Shown one piece after another: positions 16,720 to 26,782 of a stretch of DNA of 64,000 nucleotides. The first letter of the stretch is position 1; every line of letters starts with the position of its first letter. Origin of the DNA: DATAXP01 sp036272935 (GTDB lineage Bacteria > Planctomycetota > Planctomycetia > Pirellulales > PNKZ01). Location: assembly GCA_036272935.1 (NCBI GenBank), contig DATAXP010000070.1:1-64000 (forward strand), read 5' to 3'. Position numbers and translations under genes: made by a program. The notes beneath the pieces are model-generated. The model ran no database searches, had not been told where the DNA came from, and was given only the letters and a program-made list of their open reading frames with translations.

Positions 16720-18279
16720 CTAATGCTTGAAGTGCCGCCGCCCGGTAAAGATCATCGCGATGCCGTGCTCGTCGCAAGCGGCAATCACATCGGCATCGTT
16801 CCGCGAGCCGCCGGGCTGGATCACCGTCGCCACGCCTGCGGCCTTGGCCAGCGGAATTGAGTCGGCAAACGGAAAGAAGGCGTCGGAAGCCAGCGCTGCG
16901 CCGCGGGCACGTTCGCCCGCCTTCTCCAGCGCGATGCGCACCGAATCGACCCGGCTCATTTGTCCCGCTCCGACGCCGGCCAACGCTCGGTCGCGAGCCA
17001 CCACGATGGCGTTCGACCGGACATGCCGCACCAACGAGCAGCCAAATCGCAGATCGGCAAGCTGGGCATCGCTCGGCGCGGTCCGCGTCACCACTTTCCA
17101 TTCCTCCTCTGGATCGGGCTGGTTGTCGGCCGTCTGCACGAGCATGCCGCCGGCAAGAAACCGGTGCTCCAGCGCCGGCTGCGGCTTGCTCAACTCGCCG
17201 ACGGCGAGCAACCGCACGTTCGCTTTCCACTTCGGCCGCGAGGTCAGAATTTCGATTGCCGCGGGCTCGAACTCGGGCGCCACGATCGCCTCGATGAACA
17301 GCCCCGGCTCGGCCAGCACCTCGGCGCTGGCGGCATCGACCGTTCGATTGAAGCCGAGCACCGAGCCAAAGGCACTCGTCGGATCGCCAGCGAGCGCGCG
17401 GCGCGCCGCCTCGGCAAGCCGCTCGGCCTCTGCCGCTCCGCAAGGATTGTTGTGCTTGATGACTGAAACGGCCGGGCGATCGAGCAGCTGCACGATCGCC
17501 AGCGCACTATCGAGATCGAGCAGGTTGTTGTAGGAAAGCTCCTTGCCGTGCAGCTTACGAGCCCGCACCAGGCTGCCGGGAAGGCTCTCAGTGGCCGTGT
17601 ACAAGGCACCTTGCTGATGAGGATTCTCGCCGTAACGCAACAGATCCTGGCGCTCGAAGGTCGAGCGAATGGCGTGCGGAAATGGCTTCTCCGTGTCGAA
17701 CCAGTCGGCGATTGCGGCATCGTACGAGGCTGTGTGGGCAAAAGCCTCGGCAGCCAACCGACGGCGTGTTTCGAGCGTTGTCGTGCGGTCCCCTACGAGC
17801 GCCGCCGTCACGTCGGCATATTGCCCAGGGCTGGTGACCACCGTGACGAACGCATGGTTCTTCGCCGCGGCGCGGATCAACGACGGACCGCCGATGTCGA
17901 TCTGCTCGATCGCTTCCTCGGCCGAAACGTTCGGTCGCGCAACGGTCTGCCGAAACGGGTACAGATTCACCACCAGCAACTCGAACGGCACGATTCCATG
18001 CTGTTTGAGCGCCTCGAGGTCGTCGGCATGATCGCGACGACAAAGGATGCCGCCGTGGATTTTGGGGTGGAGCGTCTTGACGCGGCCGTCCATCATTTCG
18101 GGCATGCAGGTGTACGCGGCCACGTCAACCACGTCGATGCCCAAGGACTCAATGAACTTTCGTGTGCCGCCGGTGCTGTAGATCTTCACGCCGGCCTGGG
18201 CCAGCGCACGCACTAACGTGTCGAGTCCGGTCTTGTCGCTGACGCTGATCAGCGCTCGTTCGATGCGCGGTGATTGCAT
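16720..18279 (-). CDS. purH: bifunctional AICAR formyltransferase / IMP cyclohydrolase
   Basis: This 519-residue enzyme performs the last two steps of IMP synthesis. The N-terminal MGS-like cyclohydrolase domain (ALISVSDKTGLDTLVRALAQ, GRVKTLHPKIHGGIL) is followed by the transformylase domain with VIKHNNPCG, SDAFFPFADSI and, at the end, GGSRNDADVIAACDEHG and FTGRRHFKH. I chose ATG 18279 to match the family start; the frame continues to 18330 with a weak TTG. trpC is just downstream. Confidence 0.95.
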   Translation of the reverse strand: MQSPRIERALISVSDKTGLDTLVRALAQAGVKIYSTGGTRKFIESLGIDVVDVAAYTCMPEMMDGRVKTLHPKIHGGILCRRDHADDLEALKQHGIVPFELLVVNLYPFRQTVARPNVSAEEAIEQIDIGGPSLIRAAAKNHAFVTVVTSPGQYADVTAALVGDRTTTLETRRRLAAEAFAHTASYDAAIADWFDTEKPFPHAIRSTFERQDLLRYGENPHQQGALYTATESLPGSLVRARKLHGKELSYNNLLDLDSALAIVQLLDRPAVSVIKHNNPCGAAEAERLAEAARRALAGDPTSAFGSVLGFNRTVDAASAEVLAEPGLFIEAIVAPEFEPAAIEILTSRPKWKANVRLLAVGELSKPQPALEHRFLAGGMLVQTADNQPDPEEEWKVVTRTAPSDAQLADLRFGCSLVRHVRSNAIVVARDRALAGVGAGQMSRVDSVRIALEKAGERARGAALASDAFFPFADSIPLAKAAGVATVIQPGGSRNDADVIAACDEHGIAMIFTGRRHFKH

Positions 18280-18385
18280 GCCGTGAGTTGAAACAAAGAG
18301 CGATTCGGCGACAAGGGGGCGTGACGGCAAAACCGCGAACGATCCGGCGTCGCCTTGCCTATTCGCGGTCGATGGAGTCGGCCGC

Positions 18386-19636
18386 TCACATGCCGAACGG
18401 GTTGGGGGCCGCTTCGCCCGGCGGAGTTTGTCCGGCAGGCTCGGCGCCGGGAGCTGCCTCTCCGGTTTTCTTCGCTGGCTTCTTCTTGTCCTCGATCGGC
18501 GGCGTATGCGCCAAAGGGCTGGTCTGCTGCTGTTCGTGCAGGCAGATGATCGTTCCCGCTTCGGAGGCCAGGAACACGCGATCCGTCGTCAGGTTGGTCA
18601 CCCGGATCGGCAGGGCCTTGGCTGGCAACGCTCCCAGGCGCGCGCCGGTCTTGGCGTCGAGCACCAGCAGTTGGCCGAAAATATCGGCGACATACAAGCG
18701 CGTCGCGCTCGCCGCTAGGACTTGCGCGACACCGTTCAGAGCCCAATGGCCTTCACCGTTGCTGGCGGCGATCTGAAACAGCGTTCCAGTGTCTGAAACA
18801 ACGTACACCACGTCATTCATCGGCACCGCCATGTTACGGACCGGCGCGCCCGCGCTAAATTGCCACAACACCATGCTGCCGTCGTCCTTCAAGGCATAAC
18901 ACGAGCCATCTTGCGACGTGACGAAGACCCGCGGACTCCACACCGTCGGCGTCGAAAGAATCGGACCGCCCGCGCGGAACCGATTCCGCGCCATCGGCGT
19001 ATCGATGGCGTCGACGTAAAGATCGCCCGCTTCGGTCGACCAGTAGACGTGCTTTCGCGCCACGAGCGGCGCGGCGCGAGCCGCTCCGACGCCGAAATGG
19101 AGAATCGCTGCTGCTTCGGCCGCATTGGTTCGGCGCAGCAAATACGCTTCCACCTTGCCGTCGATCAATGGCACGAACGTGTAACCGCCGCCAACGGCGC
19201 ACCCTGCATTCGGCGGCCCGCCGAGCCGCGTCTGCCAGACAAGGTCGCCGGTCGCCCGTCGCAAGACGTATAGCTTTTCGCCGTTGGTCACCGCCACGAA
19301 ATCCTTATCCGCTCCGGCCGACATCGTTTCGTATTCGGCTTTGCCGACGTGCGCGATCCACAACGTCCGGCCCGTCTCCGCGTCGATTGCCTGCAGCGTG
19401 GCAGCGCGGGTTTGCACGAACAATGTGTTGTCGTGGTAAACGATGCTCTCGATACGTCCGATGCCCACCGATGCCTGGGCGCGCGTGTACCACGCTCGAT
19501 GCAAGCCGTACTGGTTCGCCGCCGACTCGGCAACGAGTTCGCCGCCGGTCTGCGCGCGAGCGGAACCCGGCATGACGATCGCCGTGCTCGCCACGGCAAT
19601 CGCCGTCATCCAGGGGCCGACACGGCTGCGGAACAT
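18386..19636 (-). CDS. secreted PQQ-type beta-propeller protein
   Basis: This 416-residue protein starts with a signal peptide (about residues 1-30, MTAIAVASTAIVMPG core, cleavage near ARAQ). The body is a repeat of PQQ-like blades: AIDAETGRTLWIAHVG, YVLRRATGDLVWQTRLGG, YALKDDGSMVLWQFS, VLDAKTGARLGALP. The C-terminus is a Lys/Pro/Ala-rich tail (EDKKKPAKKTGEAAPGAEPA). It probably acts in the periplasm; similarity to BamB-type scaffolds is only structural, and no enzyme residues are seen. ATG 19636 is preceded by GCGAGG and is preferred to an upstream start at 19654. Confidence 0.8.
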   Translation of the reverse strand: MFRSRVGPWMTAIAVASTAIVMPGSARAQTGGELVAESAANQYGLHRAWYTRAQASVGIGRIESIVYHDNTLFVQTRAATLQAIDAETGRTLWIAHVGKAEYETMSAGADKDFVAVTNGEKLYVLRRATGDLVWQTRLGGPPNAGCAVGGGYTFVPLIDGKVEAYLLRRTNAAEAAAILHFGVGAARAAPLVARKHVYWSTEAGDLYVDAIDTPMARNRFRAGGPILSTPTVWSPRVFVTSQDGSCYALKDDGSMVLWQFSAGAPVRNMAVPMNDVVYVVSDTGTLFQIAASNGEGHWALNGVAQVLAASATRLYVADIFGQLLVLDAKTGARLGALPAKALPIRVTNLTTDRVFLASEAGTIICLHEQQQTSPLAHTPPIEDKKKPAKKTGEAAPGAEPAGQTPPGEAAPNPFGM

Positions 19637-19782
19637 GAGAAACCTCGCTGGCAAGTGGACAGTGATAGTTCTATGATAATCGTCGCTGTTGGGCGTCGCA
19701 CGTTTTTTCCGCCATCGGCCGCGGCTCAGGTACCTCGTTGAGCGGCAGCGACGCCTTGCCGAAGGCGCGGCGACCGATACCT

Positions 19783-22700
19783 ATGCTCGACCCGCTGCTT
19801 GACGAGATGTTGGGGTATCTCAACTTCTCGTCGGGATCGCCCGATCCACGATTCCGCCACCATGTCGATGAGGCATATCGGGCGATCGAAGGCTCGCACC
19901 CGCCAGCCACCGAGCCGTGGCAGGCATTGGGCCGCCTGCTCGCCGCACGACTGGAGCAGCTCCGTGCGACCGGCGGCGAAGCGTTCCGCGATACGCGCCA
20001 GGCTGCGGCGGTCGTCGAACTGGCGTTCAACCGCCTCCCCAATGCGTACAGACGGTTTCATCGCGACCTGCTGCAACATCAGCAAGAGCGGACTCTGTTC
20101 GGCTCGTTCTTTTTGGCCAAGGCTTGTGAAGCGATCTTGGCGACCGGCGGACCGTGGGATGATGGCGATCCGCTCGTCGCCGTCGCAATCTCACGGCTGA
20201 ACGACTTCCTTGGCTACCGTCCGGTCGCCGTGCTGCACTCGCGGCAGAAGATGGAGCCCTACGCCCACGAATGGGTTTGCCCATTACCGTTGTCCTGGAA
20301 GGACGTCGGGGTGGAACATGGACCGCATCACGGCCTGATCGAGCGGACGCTCGCCGTGTTGCGTGCGACCGACGACGAGATTCTAGAAGCGGCAGCGTTC
20401 GACCTTGATCGGCTCGACGAGTTGGCCCTCGACCCTCGGGCCTACGATTTCGATCATCCTGTCAACAAGCGACCCAACTATCATTTCGGCCAATGGGACC
20501 CGCATCGCATCGATCGACAGGGCCAGTACCGTCGGTTCGTGCTGCAAGCGGTCACGCTCGATGCCATCCAGCGACGAGCCGGCGAGCCGAGCGAGCTACC
20601 GGTGGGCGAGCGGCAGGTCGAAGCCGCAACGGTGCTGGCCGGCACGATGCTGATGGCTTCGGCGCTCAGCGGCCGCGGCCCTGACGCGCACGATTCGACA
20701 ATGACGTTGGCACGGCTCGTACCCAAGATTGCCGCCCTGCGCGACAAGTTCTACGAACACTGGCTCGGGCGCATCGAGGGCGCGCACGGCAAACGGCTGT
20801 GTGACGAAGCGACTCGCCTGCGGCAAGCGTTCGGTGGGGCTCGGCAACATTTGAATCGTTATCTCGCCCGGCTGCGCGCCGCTCAGCTCGAGCACGTTCA
20901 CCTGGCGCATTTGTTTGCCACGATGGGATATGCCCAGGCGGCAGCTCGTCAGGCCCAGGTTGTGCCGGTGGCCAGCGCGCGAATGACGTGCGAGATCACC
21001 AGCCGACTTCAGGCTGCTTATCAGCTCGCCCGCCGCGGTGAGTTCGGCGCTCTCGACGCTCCGCTCGACGATGCGGACGATCTGCTTCATCGCGGCATCG
21101 AATGTGGCGCACTCGTTGATCCGTGGAACATTCTCGGATTCCAAGGGCAGTTCAGCCTGTTCCCCGCGGTGGAAAACAGCGTGCGCGATCACCGTGTTGA
21201 TGCTCTGATCGAGCTGGTCCGGCAGATGTGCGATCTGCTGGTGTACGTGACCGCCCAGGCAGCCGCAGCCGGCCAGCAAGACGTCGAGCGACGCACAATC
21301 GAACGCCTGGCGCGGATGGCCGGCTGGTGGGATCAATTCGGCAGCATCGAGATCGAAAGTCTGGAACGTCTTTCCGGGGCCGAGGCGCTCGAAGCGGCGC
21401 GTCATGTCGCCGCGGCACTGGGTGCGCGGCAGCGGGCAACCGTCGCCGCGGGAGACATCGCGTTTTGGCGTGGACAGATTGCGCATCTGCAATCGCCCCG
21501 AGTGTGCGGCCTGGTCATTCAAACACTGCTGGGCAAAGGCGATCTGGTGGCGGCCCGCGCCCTGCTGGCCCACTGGCTAGGCCAAGCGGACCAGATTCCC
21601 CTGGCCGACGGCGATCATTCGCTGCACAACCTGGCGTACACGTGGCTGCGACGCGCTTTGGCTGTCGATGGTGCCGCGGCAGAGCGTTGGTCGGCGGTGC
21701 TGAAGTTCTTCGATTATCTCGAAGCCGCCGCCGAGACCTGGTGGTCGGTGCCAAGATTCGAGCTGCAAGGCGAGGCGCCTGCCGATAACGAGGAAGAGGA
21801 AGCGGACGATGACGACGACAATCCATACGCCGCGGCGTACGATGACGTCATCTACCGCGACACCACGGCCGACGGCGTCGAAGGATCGATGCTCGAATCG
21901 GGCGCTCCGCCGACCGATCTGGAATGGGACGCTGAGGCGGAGCGGCTCACCACGCACCTGGCCCTGCTGACGACCATCGCTCGACTGTGGCAATCATCGG
22001 CGCTGGCCCCAGTAGTCGTCAGCATTGATAGTCGCGAAGAGACACTGCGCAGTTGGTTTGAAGCGGCGCGGCGCAACTCGGCGGAGCTGGCCGGCCTGTT
22101 GAATGCGGTGGTCGCGTACCGGCTTCCACTTGCAGGTGCATCGCACGAGCTGATGGTCGAATACGATCGTCGCCGCATGGCAAAGGATGCGCTGCTGGGA
22201 CAGATCATGGTCACGCGCGTCGAGACGGTCCAAGCCGAGCGGTTTCTGTTGGCGGCACTCGACCCGCCGGCAACACTCGAACGCGGCGATGCCGACGTGG
22301 CAGACACCGACTGGCTCGCGGCCCGGCTATTGTCGGCGCTAGCCAGCGGCGATCTCGCCGAGGCAAAGATTCGGTTTGCGGCACTGTGTGCGACACTCGA
22401 CGCCCAGCCGATCCTGTACGTTCCACTGATGCGAGGTGGCGATCCGCGGCAGGTTGTCGCGGCACAGTCGTTGTACCGGCTACTGCACGGACTCGTCCGC
22501 CAACTTCCACGTGCCGGGATGATCGTCGAGGCGTGCCAGGTGCTCGCCACTGCACAAGCCATGGAACGCCATCGACCGAAGCGCGAAGGGGTCGTCACCG
22601 AGTTCGATCGCTTGTTCGAAGCCGGATACAAGGCGATCGTGGCGACGCTCGTCGCCGCTGCGCCGACCGCCGAGAGCGCCGACGAGGAACTGACCGACGC

Positions 22701-23649
22701 CCTGGAGCTGATTACCGAGAGCTTGCTAAGACTGTGGCTCGCGCACCAGCGGTTGCTGCGGCTTAGCGTACTCGAAAAGCTACATGCCGACGACGCTTGG
22801 CAAGCGACCCGGCGGTTCATCGAGCGCTGGGGACACGAGATCTTCACGCCTCGGTTCATGAACCTCGGCAATCTGCGGTCGGTCCTGCACGGCGGCGTGG
22901 CCGTGTATCTCGAACGGCTCGAAGAAGAAGGCAGCGACGAGTGGGCGCTGTTGACGGCGCTGGATGCCGACGTGCCGCGTGCCGAGGCGGCCCAACGGCT
23001 GACGACGATTCTCGAAGCCGTGGTCGAGAACTATTCAGAGTACAAGGACTATAACGCGACCACGACACAATCGGATCGCGGCGAGTTGCTTTACGTGTTG
23101 CTCGACTTCTTGCGTCTGAAGGCAAGTTACGAGCGTTTCGCTTGGACGATTCGGCCGGTGCTGCTGGCCCACGAAGTGCTCGTGCGCAACGGTCGAGCGG
23201 CTGCGGCCGAGCGTTGGCGGCGCGGCACTGCGAGCCGCACTTCCGAAGCGGCCGACTGGCATCTCCGTCGGCTTGACGATCTGGTGAAAGAGCATGGCGT
23301 CGTGCTGGCAACCGTCGCCGATCGGCTGCGCGAACGATTCGTGCGACCGCTGGCGACCGATCGCTTGTGTGCGCTGGTGTTTCCCGCTGTCCATGAGCAG
23401 CGTACGGGAGAAAACTCGGCAGCGTTCGAGACGCTTGAGCGCGAGGCCAACGAGGCTGCCGAGGCGCCCACCGGCGCCGGTCTCGACATGCCCGAGTGGT
23501 TAGCGGCGCTGGAAGAAGAATCGCAGCGTGTGCTCGCGTCGTGGGGCGAAAGTGAAACCATCGAAGATGACGCCATCGAATTGCCAACCGCCGCGGTGAC
23601 ATGGGAAGACCTATCAGCCCAACTCCGGTCACTCGACGCGCTGCCATAA
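19783..23649 (+). CDS. very large uncharacterised protein (~1,288 residues)
   Basis: This is the largest gene in the window and contains no domain I recognise. It has no signal peptide and no membrane segments. It is mostly helical with many Leu/Ala/Arg-rich segments that could form tandem alpha-helical repeats, plus an acidic linker near residue 680-700 (NEEEEADDDDDNPYAA). Trp, His and Arg are conserved-looking in KRPNYHFGQWDPHRIDRQGQ. Composition and codon use match the neighbouring genes, so it does not look recently acquired. ATG 19783 is used; TTG 19738 would add 15 residues. It stands alone between divergently and convergently oriented neighbours. Confidence 0.75.
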   Translation: MLDPLLDEMLGYLNFSSGSPDPRFRHHVDEAYRAIEGSHPPATEPWQALGRLLAARLEQLRATGGEAFRDTRQAAAVVELAFNRLPNAYRRFHRDLLQHQQERTLFGSFFLAKACEAILATGGPWDDGDPLVAVAISRLNDFLGYRPVAVLHSRQKMEPYAHEWVCPLPLSWKDVGVEHGPHHGLIERTLAVLRATDDEILEAAAFDLDRLDELALDPRAYDFDHPVNKRPNYHFGQWDPHRIDRQGQYRRFVLQAVTLDAIQRRAGEPSELPVGERQVEAATVLAGTMLMASALSGRGPDAHDSTMTLARLVPKIAALRDKFYEHWLGRIEGAHGKRLCDEATRLRQAFGGARQHLNRYLARLRAAQLEHVHLAHLFATMGYAQAAARQAQVVPVASARMTCEITSRLQAAYQLARRGEFGALDAPLDDADDLLHRGIECGALVDPWNILGFQGQFSLFPAVENSVRDHRVDALIELVRQMCDLLVYVTAQAAAAGQQDVERRTIERLARMAGWWDQFGSIEIESLERLSGAEALEAARHVAAALGARQRATVAAGDIAFWRGQIAHLQSPRVCGLVIQTLLGKGDLVAARALLAHWLGQADQIPLADGDHSLHNLAYTWLRRALAVDGAAAERWSAVLKFFDYLEAAAETWWSVPRFELQGEAPADNEEEEADDDDDNPYAAAYDDVIYRDTTADGVEGSMLESGAPPTDLEWDAEAERLTTHLALLTTIARLWQSSALAPVVVSIDSREETLRSWFEAARRNSAELAGLLNAVVAYRLPLAGASHELMVEYDRRRMAKDALLGQIMVTRVETVQAERFLLAALDPPATLERGDADVADTDWLAARLLSALASGDLAEAKIRFAALCATLDAQPILYVPLMRGGDPRQVVAAQSLYRLLHGLVRQLPRAGMIVEACQVLATAQAMERHRPKREGVVTEFDRLFEAGYKAIVATLVAAAPTAESADEELTDALELITESLLRLWLAHQRLLRLSVLEKLHADDAWQATRRFIERWGHEIFTPRFMNLGNLRSVLHGGVAVYLERLEEEGSDEWALLTALDADVPRAEAAQRLTTILEAVVENYSEYKDYNATTTQSDRGELLYVLLDFLRLKASYERFAWTIRPVLLAHEVLVRNGRAAAAERWRRGTASRTSEAADWHLRRLDDLVKEHGVVLATVADRLRERFVRPLATDRLCALVFPAVHEQRTGENSAAFETLEREANEAAEAPTGAGLDMPEWLAALEEESQRVLASWGESETIEDDAIELPTAAVTWEDLSAQLRSLDALP

Positions 23650-23678
23650 AGGAAGTGACGTATTCGTGATGCAGGAAC

Positions 23679-23752
23679 GCTAATTACCACTGATAAAGGC
23701 TAATCGAGCGAACGCAGCGCATGATTAGCGAGAATTAGTGCCGATCAGTGTT
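23679..23752. repeat. short dispersed repeat (CTAAT/ATTAG type)
   Basis: The sequence contains GCTAATC at 23699-23705 and GATTAGC at 23723-23729 as an inverted pair, flanked by CTAATTACCACTGAT and AATTAGTGCCGATCAGTG. It reads like an AT-rich dispersed palindrome in an otherwise GC-rich genome. It fills the space between two convergent genes and is followed by eight T residues at 23760-23767. Confidence 0.6.
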
Positions 23753-23766
23753 CCACACGTTTTTTT

Positions 23767-25728
23767 TCACGCGTAGCAGCGGATTTCGAACACTCGGGCG
23801 AGCTTGTCGCCGTTGGTGGCGGTGATTGTGAGGCGTAATGCCTGGGCTTCAATCGGATCGAACTCGTGCCGCACCAAGCGTTGATGGTTGCCGGTGACCT
23901 TGATCAGCTCGGTCCATTTACCGTCGGCGGTCGCGCGATACGACAAGGTGTAATCGCGGACCGTCTCGGGTTGCGCGGCGCGGATGATTCCCTTGTTGAG
24001 GCCGGCGCTCGAGGAAAGCGTAAGTTCCCGCTGGAAGCCGCTGTCGAACGTGAGTTGCACCTGACGGATCGTCTGCGGCGCGGCCCAATCGAGTTCCAGC
24101 CATGCGCCTTCGCTGCCTAGCTCGGCGCTCCAGCGGTTGACGTACTCCTTGGGAATATCGCGGACGAAACCGTTGACGACGTTCTCGGCCGGGGCATCGT
24201 CGATCGCGCCGCTGGCGGTGACCTTGGCACGGCGCGCGACGTCGCGTTCGTCCTCGTTCTTGAGGCTAACGATCGACTGATCGTCGCGCAATAGCGCCTG
24301 TTGCAACTGGTGCAGCTTGTCCTTGTCGGTGTAGAGCGCGCGGGGCAGCATTCCTTCCAGAGCACACACGGCCGCGGCGGTCCCGGCAGCCTGGCCGATC
24401 ACGGCACATGTTGCCATCACGCGCGTCGAGCTGAATGCCGAGTGTGTCGCGCTGATGTTGCGGCCGGCCATCATCAGGTTCGGCACGTTGCGGCTGTACA
24501 ACGAGCGGAGCGGAATGTTGTACACCGGGCACTTGACCATCACGGTCGGAGGCAGGTCCGAGCGATCAAAGCCGCCGGGCGGATGGTCGTCCATCGGCCA
24601 GCCGCCGATGCACACGGAATCGTCGAACTTGCTGCCGGCGTCGATCAGATCGAACTGCGTGAGCACGTGGTCGCCGATCAAGCGGCGGCTCTCCCGCTTC
24701 CCCGGGATCATGCCGACCCAATCGAGCGCCCAGTTGGCGCTGTCGGGATGGTTGCCGCTGTTCTTGATATAGTCCCATACGCCCATCACGATCGATAGCA
24801 GCTCGAAACGAATCCGCTCGTTGTCGTGGATCGTGTTCATCTGTCCGCCCCATTCGATCCACCAGTAGCCGTACTCCCACGAGTTGGTGCTGCGTTTGAG
24901 CAGGTGTTCCTTGGTGATCTTACGGACCCAGCGCGGCGGCTTGAATGCGACTGGCTGCTCGCACTTGTGCGAGGTGAACAGGATGCTCGAGCCCATCGTT
25001 TCCTTGTCGGGCGTAACCGGCGCCAGCGGTTCGCCGAAGTCGCTACGCGACTCGCGGCCATAACGCATCTCGGCACCGGCTTCGAGCGCCAAGCGACTGT
25101 CGCCGGTGCAGTCGAGATAAATGTCGCTGGTAATGTGATACAGGTGCTCGGTCTTGTCGCAGCGCGCATACACGCCGGCGATCCGATCCTGCTCCTTGTC
25201 GACCGCAAATAGCACCGTATCAAGCAGCAGCGTGATGTTACGCTCGCTGACGCACTTGTCGTACAGCAGCAGGTCCCACATCTCCCAGCAGCGCTGCGGA
25301 TTGTTCACGGCGTCGTCGAGGCGGAACTCTTCGAGCAGTCCTCCTTCGCGCCACCCGGGGCGGCCTTTGTGATGGTTGGCGCCGACGATGTGCATCTTCA
25401 CCTCGCTGCTGGCGTTGCCGCCCAGCCGCGACCGATCCTGCACCAGCACGACCTTTGCTCCGTGACGCGCGGCGGCGACCGCGGCACAGACGCCTGCCAT
25501 GCCGCCCCCGGCAATGAAGACGTCGCAAGTCAGGTCGACCAAGGCCATGTGCGGCTCGCGCGGCGAACCGCGACGCTCGGCTTCCGGCGGAGCGACCTTC
25601 GCCAGGGCACGTCGCAACTCGTCGCGCGTCGCTTCTGCCGCGGCAAGCGTCGACGGCACATCGTCGGCGAATACCAGCAGGCCATAACCTCCAAGACTGA
25701 GCGAAGCCAAAAAATCGCGTCGTTGCAT
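23767..25728 (-). CDS. Tat-exported FAD-dependent oxidoreductase with C-terminal discoidin-like domain
   Basis: This 653-residue protein begins with a twin-arginine signal (MQRRDFLASLSLGGYGLLVF). The Rossmann FAD motif follows (CDVFIAGGGMAGVCAAVAAA, then VVLVQDRSRLGGNASSEV), and the catalytic region has LDCTGDSRLALEAGAEMRYG and NLMMAGRNISATHSAFSSTR. From about residue 480 a beta-sandwich of the F5/8 (discoidin) type is likely (WLELDWAAPQTIRQVQLTFD). This is the FAD_oxidored family (PF12831), common in planctomycetes, often with sugar or sulfatase gene neighbours; the substrate is unknown. ATG 25728 has CGAGGGAA upstream; the longer frame to 25797 has no signal-like start. Confidence 0.85.
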   Translation of the reverse strand: MQRRDFLASLSLGGYGLLVFADDVPSTLAAAEATRDELRRALAKVAPPEAERRGSPREPHMALVDLTCDVFIAGGGMAGVCAAVAAARHGAKVVLVQDRSRLGGNASSEVKMHIVGANHHKGRPGWREGGLLEEFRLDDAVNNPQRCWEMWDLLLYDKCVSERNITLLLDTVLFAVDKEQDRIAGVYARCDKTEHLYHITSDIYLDCTGDSRLALEAGAEMRYGRESRSDFGEPLAPVTPDKETMGSSILFTSHKCEQPVAFKPPRWVRKITKEHLLKRSTNSWEYGYWWIEWGGQMNTIHDNERIRFELLSIVMGVWDYIKNSGNHPDSANWALDWVGMIPGKRESRRLIGDHVLTQFDLIDAGSKFDDSVCIGGWPMDDHPPGGFDRSDLPPTVMVKCPVYNIPLRSLYSRNVPNLMMAGRNISATHSAFSSTRVMATCAVIGQAAGTAAAVCALEGMLPRALYTDKDKLHQLQQALLRDDQSIVSLKNEDERDVARRAKVTASGAIDDAPAENVVNGFVRDIPKEYVNRWSAELGSEGAWLELDWAAPQTIRQVQLTFDSGFQRELTLSSSAGLNKGIIRAAQPETVRDYTLSYRATADGKWTELIKVTGNHQRLVRHEFDPIEAQALRLTITATNGDKLARVFEIRCYA

Positions 25729-25819
25729 GAAATGTTCCCTCGAGCCGTTAGCCGCAGCTACCGAATTAGCGTAGCGTGCGATGGCGCAGGCCGCCACTAA
25801 CCGACCGGCATGGAGGGGA

Positions 25820-25845
25820 TGTCGGGCGGCTTAAGCCGCCCGACA
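25820..25845. repeat. 26-base perfect palindrome
   Basis: TGTCGGGCGGC-TTAA-GCCGCCCGACA is a complete palindrome. It lies downstream of the stress-protein gene and upstream of the FAD oxidoreductase, both on the minus strand. Without a T-run it is a Rho-assisted or dispersed hairpin rather than a standard terminator. Confidence 0.6.
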
Positions 25846-25901
25846 AGTCGCCGCGCAATGGTAATTATTTGGCGCAATGTCGGCCGCGAATGCCGAGAAG
25901 A

Positions 25902-26627
25902 TCAGCGCGGGGCCGCAGGCTGTTCGGGATCTTCGCCCGGCAGATGGAACGTCGCCGTGGAATCATGCGGCGGGACGGAAACCTGGTCGAAGCCTCCCGA
26001 CGGGGTGAAGCCACCGGCCGCGGAGATCGGATCGTGCGTGAATAGCCGCTCGGGACGGAGATCGAGGTGGGCCGGCCGGCCGAAGGCGTCGGTCGATGGA
26101 GTTCCCGGGGCCGGCGGGCCAATCGCCAAGGCGCCGTTGCGATCGAGAATCTCCTGGGCCTCGGTCTGGCGTGTGGCACTGCGCACCGTGACGATCGTCT
26201 GACCGGCATGAAGCGCTTCCTCGTAGATCCGCGCCTGTTGTTCAGGGATGCCCAGCCCCACCAGCGCGCCGAGCAATCCGCCCGCGAAGGCTCCGCCGGC
26301 CGCGCCCGCCGCGAGTGTCGCCAGAATCCCGCCCGCGACAAAAGGTCCGATCACCGGCAGCACTCCTGCCACGATGCCCAACGCCCACAAGCTCCCTAAG
26401 CCGGCCCCGGTGAACGCTCCGGCCGACACGCCGCGGACCACATTGTCCTCGGCCGCAAGCATCTCCACATCTTCGGGCGTCGCCTCGTCTAAGTCTTCCG
26501 AGTGCCGAGCGACTACGCCCAACCCTTCGCTGCCAATCCCAGCGGCCTTCAACTGCTCGATGGCTCGATTGGCGCCCTGCGGATCCTCGAACACACCAAC
26601 CACCATCTCTCCGGAAATCGTTGCCAT
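25902..26627 (-). CDS. general stress protein 17M-like, glycine-zipper membrane region
   Basis: This 241-residue protein starts with a general-stress-protein domain (VVGVFEDPQGANRAIEQLKA, about residues 8-70). It is followed by a Gly/Ala-rich hydrophobic segment of glycine-zipper type (about residues 85-130, FVAGGILATLAAGAAGGAFA) and a C-terminal region that repeats the first domain's style (YEEALHAGQTIVTVRSATR). A disordered Pro-rich tail ends it. Such proteins are linked to osmotic or oxidative stress; the exact role is unknown. ATG 26627 is the first start with a family-like N-terminus. Confidence 0.75.
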   Translation of the reverse strand: MATISGEMVVGVFEDPQGANRAIEQLKAAGIGSEGLGVVARHSEDLDEATPEDVEMLAAEDNVVRGVSAGAFTGAGLGSLWALGIVAGVLPVIGPFVAGGILATLAAGAAGGAFAGGLLGALVGLGIPEQQARIYEEALHAGQTIVTVRSATRQTEAQEILDRNGALAIGPPAPGTPSTDAFGRPAHLDLRPERLFTHDPISAAGGFTPSGGFDQVSVPPHDSTATFHLPGEDPEQPAAPR

Positions 26628-26782
26628 GGATGTCGCCCTCCCCGAAATTTAGCCAACCAATCGACGCTCGCGCGAACGTCAAAAGCAGGTCAAAGCATCC
26701 GCCATGCCACACGAATCGATTCGCGACGACGGGAATGGCATTTGCGACCCGTTGACGACCTGCCTACGAGGAGGCCCGTCGT

